A stretch of 64,000 nucleotides of DNA. Origin: Chamaecrista fasciculata (lineage: Eukaryota > Streptophyta > Magnoliopsida > Fabales > Fabaceae). The translations under genes and the position numbers were made by a program. The notes beneath the pieces were generated by a model. That model made no database searches, was not told where the DNA came from, and saw nothing but the letters and a program-made list of their open reading frames with translations. Of this stretch, positions 58,818 through 64,000 are shown in pieces (position 1 is the first letter of the stretch; every line of letters starts with the position of its first letter). The DNA is taken from the NCBI GenBank assembly GCA_003254925.1, contig QANZ01029894.1:23615-87614 (forward strand). Direction: 5' to 3'.

Positions 58818-59286
58818 ATTGGGTTAAAACCTTATTTTGGTATCAAAGTTAAAACTATGCGGTAAGTTTCGATTTGGTTCTAAAATGACTTTCTATTTCA
58901 TTTTAATCCTTAAATTTTTGTTCATTTATTTCATTTTGGTACTTTAAATGTAATTTCGTCGGCTTTCTATCATTATTTATAATCTCGAAAATTAAAATGA
59001 ACCATTTCTCTCTCATATGTGTAGAGAAATAAAATTTTTCATTCTTAGTCATAAATTAGAGATAAAAATCAATTACAAATTTATTTTTAATTTATGAGTA
59101 AAAGTATATTTTTGTCCATTCAATTATTATGACACATACAAGAGATAAATAATTTATTTAAACTGTTCAAGTGTTAGAAATAACAGTAAAAAAATATGAA
59201 ATCACATTTTGGGATCAAAATATAACAAATGTAAAAGTTTGAGTACTAAAATGAAACAAAAAATAATTTTATGACCAAAATAAATA
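58818..59286. mobile_element. Degenerate TIR element with TTTGGT(A/T)C-type repeats
   Basis: The left TTATTTTGGTATCAAAGTT and the right GACCAAAATAAATATTTGA form loose inverted repeats. TTTTGGTAC/TACTAAAATGAAAC words occur inside. Old and non-coding; ends approximate. Confidence 0.4.
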
Positions 59287-59341
59287 TTTGACCTAGATAT
59301 TAATACAAATATATAATATAAGCATAATAAATTATAAATAT

Positions 59342-60366
59342 TGTTGGAATCTGGATCCACCCTTGGTGGATTGGACCCAGTCAACCATGATCCAAATTAT
59401 AATAATTATTATAATTATTATTTTGTTCCTAATTAATTAAGTTAATTAATTAATTTGGTTTGTGGAGATCATGGGAGAGTGGGGAGTATCTGGTGGAAAG
59501 AAAATCTTTTTCAAATAAAAGATATTATGATTATTTTTATTGAAAAATAAAATGTACTCAAATAACCGACTACACCCACTCCCCCACATAGACATCAAAA
59601 GTGTGGCACGTTATTTATTTATTTTTTTTGGAAAGCATCATGTCAAACTATATTATAGAAAAGCCATACGGCACTTACAATCAGTCAGAGAACTACAATA
59701 TGATAAAACAGAAGAAGAAGAATTTGCAAACATTGTTGAACTATAATAACAAATTAAAGTACAAATGGTCATATCTGCAGGATGAAAGTCATCACCGATC
59801 TTTGTGTTGCTAACAAAATGTTTACCATGATACTCTCTACCTATCAGAAAAGTAGTGTTCGTCCCAAATTTATATGTCATAGACTCTTCCATCAATTTGT
59901 TGAAACACTGAATACTTTCTGACATATATGCTCGGATCAGAATCACGATCTAGTATTGGAATAGGATCTCTCACAAGGAAAGATTAAAACCAGAAATAGA
60001 TCTAGATGAAACCACCACTAAAATAGGGGGACAAAGATCTGACTTATTCAATGAAAAACCTAAAAACGCAAGATGAAAAATAGGGAGGAATTGCAATTAA
60101 TACAATCCCTCCCTATAAAACGAAGAAAATACAAAGAAGAACCTGGGCGGAAAAGATCGGAGAAAAATGGAGAAAATCGCCAGCTGTTGTGCAGAGCAGT
60201 TTTCGTATGTATGTGGCATGTTATTTTCACAATTATGAAAAAGACGCAAGTTGTGTTTTTTCTCACAAGAGAGAAAAACACCAGGGAATGATCTTGAGAG
60301 GGTGAGTTTGTTTTTGGGAACCGATCATTCTGTCTTATTTGTCGGTGCATTTGCTATGAGCAACGT
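59342..60366. mobile_element. LTR-derived fossil sequence with an unidentified frame
   Basis: TGTTGGAATCTGGATCC at 59342 looks like the start of a copia-type LTR. GATCTTCGCTTGGGTACTTGATTTT beyond the hAT element (about 61190) resembles the later part of such LTRs, so 59342 to about 61230 may be one fragmented unit. A minus-strand frame at 59653-59946 (…ESIQCFNKLMEESMTYKFG…) is not repeat-like in composition but I do not recognise it. It looks broken and has no fixed partner repeat. Confidence 0.3.
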
Positions 60367-61146
60367 CAGGGGTGGAGCTAGGATTTTTGGTTGGGGGGGG
60401 GGGGGCGAAATTTTTTTTTGGCCAAAATCTTATTTTGGTCCCGAATGTTTACTCAAAATTTCATTTTGGTCCCTAATATTTTTTAGGAACTTCGGGTTTG
60501 AAACGAGAAAATATTGGCCTATTTTTTCATATATTATCAATATTATAAAATAAAATGTATAAGTTGAGCAAAAAAATTATAAAACATATAAAATTATGTA
60601 AGGAGAGAATGAGATTAGAGAGATAATAGTATTTAAATTGATTAAAACTTAATTTAAACTTTAATAAATAAAATATTCATAGAAGACTTCGTGAAGTAAA
60701 TTAGTTAGGTAAAAATCTTTTCTAAAAATTAAAATGTTTAAAAAGATTGAACAAGATGGACCAAATTGGAAAAAGTTAAATGTGTGATGGACGAAAACAT
60801 GATTTTAGCTAAAAAATAAGTGAAGTAAAAACTACAAAGAAAAAAATGAGAAGGATTTTTAAAAAAATTTAAATGTAAATGAAATAAAATAAGTGGGACC
60901 AAATTGTAAAACTATAAACAAGTGAAGGAAGAAAGTATAATTTTAGCCACAAAGAAACAAATCAACTAAATAAATGGACCAAAGATGTAAGTTTTTATTG
61001 GATTTTGCTTTTGAGGGATCGAACCCACACCGTGAGAGAAACATAGGAAATATTGGGGGCCACCACTAGGCCACATGGACAAATTTGATGCCAACCTTAA
61101 TAACATAATACATATTATAAAAATTTTGGGTCTAGCTCCGCCCCTA
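60367..61146. mobile_element. Non-autonomous hAT element, 780 bp, 8-bp TSD
   Basis: The left CAGGGGTGGAGCTAG and the right end (reverse complement TAGGGGCGGAGCTAG) are inverted repeats, flanked by a perfect 8-bp target duplication, AGCAACGT (60359-60366, 61147-61154). This CAG(G)GGCGGAGC terminus is common among plant hAT elements. There is no transposase. A tRNA-like Pol III promoter is carried inside on the minus strand (61015-61073). Confidence 0.92.
61015..61073 (-). promoter_or_regulatory. tRNA-like A and B boxes inside the hAT element
   Basis: On the minus strand, TGGCCTAGTGGT (61062-61073) fits the A-box consensus TRGCNNAGYNGG with a final T, and GGTTCGATCCC (61015-61025) is an exact B box. 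They are separated by 36 bases. The rest does not fold as a tRNA, so this is probably a SINE head captured by, or inserted into, the hAT element. Activity is unknown. Confidence 0.55.
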
Positions 61147-62978
61147 AGCAACGTGAGAGCGTAGATCCGTGTTTGAGATCGTGACCAGATCTTCGCTTGG
61201 GTACTTGATTTTGCACTATCCAGATACGCCCGAAATCTTACAAATATAATTATATCAAAATATATCTAATAATTTTAGTTAGACTTCAAAAACTGTCTCA
61301 CAACCTGACTCGTATTTATGCATTTCCAAAAATTTAGAACCAACTCAGTTAATTTGTGGATAGTTCCGCGCAAACAATTTCTGGTTGGTTATCGCTTAAT
61401 AAATAAAAAAGACAAAAACGAAATTGTCTATTTATATTTTATATATTATAAAATTGACCCCAATAGGGGAGTATTTTGTAGTTTGTGCTGAAGAGGTGAA
61501 GGACTAAACTCTAAAGAGTGATTGGTCTTTGAATGGGGCCCACGGTCAGTAGCTTTTTAAAGGCCAAATTAACCCAATTACGAGGGCTTCCTTAATCACG
61601 AGGATTGCGTGAGACCAATACTTAAGTATGTGGGTTCCAAATATAGCGCGTAGAAAATGATTTATCCGACTCTTCTCTTTTTATTTACAAACAATTTATT
61701 GCATCAAAGAAATTGAAAATTAAAAAGAAAATAAAAAACAAAAGGAACACCATAGGGTTTACAACTTACACAAATTAGTGGAGGTGATTCTCCGTCATAT
61801 TATGATCCATAAGTTTTATATATATTTATTAATGTTTGAAATTAACTAAATTTTTCAATAAACTTATAATAAAAGATAATATAACGATCATTACATATTT
61901 CAATTATAATAATAGTATTTTCCTTTTTTTTTATGGCAGTTGTTTTTAGGGCCGTAGTAATAATGATTAGTTAATAAGGGTTTTATGTCCAACTCTATGT
62001 AGCTACTTGATGTTAGAATGACTATTTTTTTTTCGAATTGATGCTATATTTAAGAACTAGTAAGCATTACTTCCTCTTGTTTTATATATCTAATGTTTTA
62101 AAAAAAAATTGTTTCAAAATATCTTATGTTTTATTTCAAGAGAACATTAATTATTTTTTTACCATTTTATCCCTATTATATATAGTAGATTCATAAATGA
62201 ATAAACATTTCTTAAATAATTTAATAGTGATAGTTTAGTCTTTTTATCTCATTTTTCTCTTCATTTTAGGTGAATTAATCATTTTCTTAATCTGTGTGCA
62301 TTTACTTTAAACATAAGATATAAATCTAATTTGAATTTCATTATGAAAATATAGATTTTTTCCTATATAAACTAATTATCATTTAGATAACTCCTTCTCA
62401 ATAATTTTTTTTCTACCGAAGAAGGTGAGAGAATTTATTTAACCTGAATTCGCAAATTTCGCAGCCCCAAAATAAGATGTGATCTAAATGATACATAAGA
62501 GGCAACTCTAGAAGACAGGGAGTGGATACTAACTTATAAAGAAAATCCATCTTTCAGTTTTTTTATCATTTAATATATTTTGTTTTTTGCACACAGAGCC
62601 CCCACCCCCAAAAAAGCATTATCTTATTTGTGCAAACTTAAAAAACTTTTTGCAAATAAAATTCCATGATATTAATTGAGGGAACTTTTCAAAATACATT
62701 GTACCAATAAAGTTTGCAATATTTTTAATACTTGATTAGAAATTTAAAACTTAAAGCACCATAATTTGTGAATATCAATCATGGTTTAATTTGAGGCATT
62801 ATATTATATAAGATGCTAGTTACACTGCACTTTCCCACGTAGCAAGGTTTAAAATAATTCATATAATGTGTTCACCGAAAATAATTGATATGTTGGTTAT
62901 ATACTATGTAGTATTAGTAATATATTAAAAAAAAATAACAATCTCTCTCACACACACACATACATATATATATATATA
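61147..62978. other. Gene-free AT-rich stretch
   Basis: 61155-61240 may be the far part of the LTR fossil described at 59342. The rest, to the Helitron, shows no gene or clear repeat apart from short homopolymer runs and a CACACACACATACATATATA run (about 62950-62978). Confidence 0.4.
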
Positions 62979-63156
62979 CTAGAGGCTTTGCATGCTCTAA
63001 CGGGCACGCAAATATGTATGTAAAATAAATGAGGGACTAAATCGTTAACTCAGTAAAAAAAAGGAATCAAATAATAATTTTCCTCTTATTATTAATTTTG
63101 TACTATAGTTTTAAAATGTGGACGACCAGAAATGGGTGGAGTCATATAATATAAGA
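62979..63156 (-). mobile_element. Short non-autonomous Helitron, 178 bp
   Basis: On the minus strand the 5' end is TCTTATATTATATGACTCCA (63156). The 3' end is CGTGCCCGTTAGAGCATGCA...GCCTCTAG (62979), between A and T inside a (TA)n tract. The ends match the copies at 9807 and 40695. Its interior holds GAGGGACTAAATCGTTAACTC and CTCAGTAAAAAA, like the right part of the MITE at 18008-18644, so it may be a chimera. Confidence 0.8.
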
Positions 63157-64000
63157 TATATATATATATATATCACATTTTATGTAAAGAAGACCACCCA
63201 CATTAATTAATTAAGGTGAAGATTATTGATACGAGGAATAAGAAGAAGCGACATGCAAACATATAGCACCACTCTCTTCATTAATATAATTTATCATTTA
63301 GAAAATGCGCATACATTATATTAATTATACTCATGTTTATCTTTTATTTTTTTAAGTCATCGCAAAAAGTTGTTTCAAATAATTAATCACTGATATTTTA
63401 AAAAATAAATAAGATAAAAAAACATATCAATAGTATTAATTATTTCTTTATTTGTTTAATTTTTGTTAAAAAAAATATTGAGGAAACTTATAATTTAGTC
63501 ACTAAATTTGTAGCAAATCAATAAATCAGTTTTTGAATAATTAAAATATATGATTTAGTTTTTGAAATATTCTAATTATCAATGATTTGGCCCTTGTGAC
63601 AATTCGGTCCCTGAATTTTAAAAAGAATTATACTTTTTAATCCCTTAACTTATATTAAATTTATATATATTTTTTTTGAATTTGTATATTTTAATCTTTA
63701 AATTTAATTCAAAATCAAATCGTTGATGATTGGATGATTTCAATGATGAAATCATATATTTCGATAATTTTTTTGAAAAAGCATATTATTCAAAGTTCTC
63801 ATTATTTGCATCTCCATAATGATGTAATTTGTCCCAAGTTCAGTATAGTCATTGGACGTGGGATCTCTGCCCTTTAATTAATTACATTTATTAAATAAGT
63901 TATAGTAGCATGTTAACTCCCCAATATATATATATATATATATATCACATTCATTTGTGAATGCGTGATATCTTTTGTTTATAATTAGGTGATCAATTAT
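63157..64000. other. Gene-free AT-rich end of the window
   Basis: A degenerate TTTAGTC/TTTGGTCCCT-type repeat patch lies around 63488-63700 and a (TA)n run at about 63923-63945. No gene was seen. Confidence 0.4.

Overview
The window is nuclear DNA from a eudicot plant. It is strongly AT-rich, its genes are split by GT-AG introns, and its proteins match conserved land-plant families: chloroplast rhomboid, PPR proteins, AP-4 beta, EngB and YUCCA. It also holds a canonical plant tRNA-Phe, an Au-type SINE, short Helitrons, MITEs and a TRIM. The species cannot be named from sequence alone. Exon boundaries were placed by hand from splice consensus, reading-frame continuity and remembered family sequences.

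Layout. 0-4.4 kb: intergenic, with an orphan promoter-like patch at 1.5 kb and an intact-looking TRIM at 2.84-3.16 kb. 4.5-8.8 kb (-): signal peptide peptidase, 11 coding exons. 9.8-10.7 kb: a Helitron and a MULE-type MITE. 10.9-13.0 kb (+): chloroplast rhomboid RBL11, 7 exons. 13.6-16.8 kb (-): P-type PPR protein. 17.8-23.5 kb: tandem duplication of an Mpv17/PMP22 gene; the left copy is a pseudogene hit by a MITE and a foldback element, the right copy is intact. 24.5-26.1 kb (-): second PPR protein. 27.3-34.1 kb (-): AP-4 beta, 11 exons. 35.8-38.1 kb (+): organellar EngB GTPase with an Au SINE in its last intron. 39.0 kb: tRNA-Phe(GAA). 39-45 kb: gene-poor, with a Helitron and a second promoter-like patch. 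45.1-47.8 kb (-): YUCCA6-like flavin monooxygenase. 48-64 kb: no host gene recognised; a nested transposon cluster at 54.2-56.2 kb, LTR-derived debris, a hAT element carrying a tRNA-like Pol III promoter, and a third Helitron.

The genes are unrelated housekeeping loci plus one auxin biosynthesis gene; they do not form a pathway. Two intramembrane proteases of different catalytic classes (SPP, RBL11) stand head to head. AP-4 beta and EngB are also head to head, which I recall as a neighbour pair in Arabidopsis.

The most unusual signal is a scattered set of about a dozen very small insertions (about 9-36 bp, one longer). Each is mostly poly(A)/poly(T) plus a few bases, often GGCC or GGTAA, and most are flanked by 15-22 bp direct repeats. 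They look like almost completely 5'-truncated non-LTR retroposition events. A second point of interest is that the TRIM LTR carries an exact plant snRNA upstream element with Pol III-type spacing to a TATA box.
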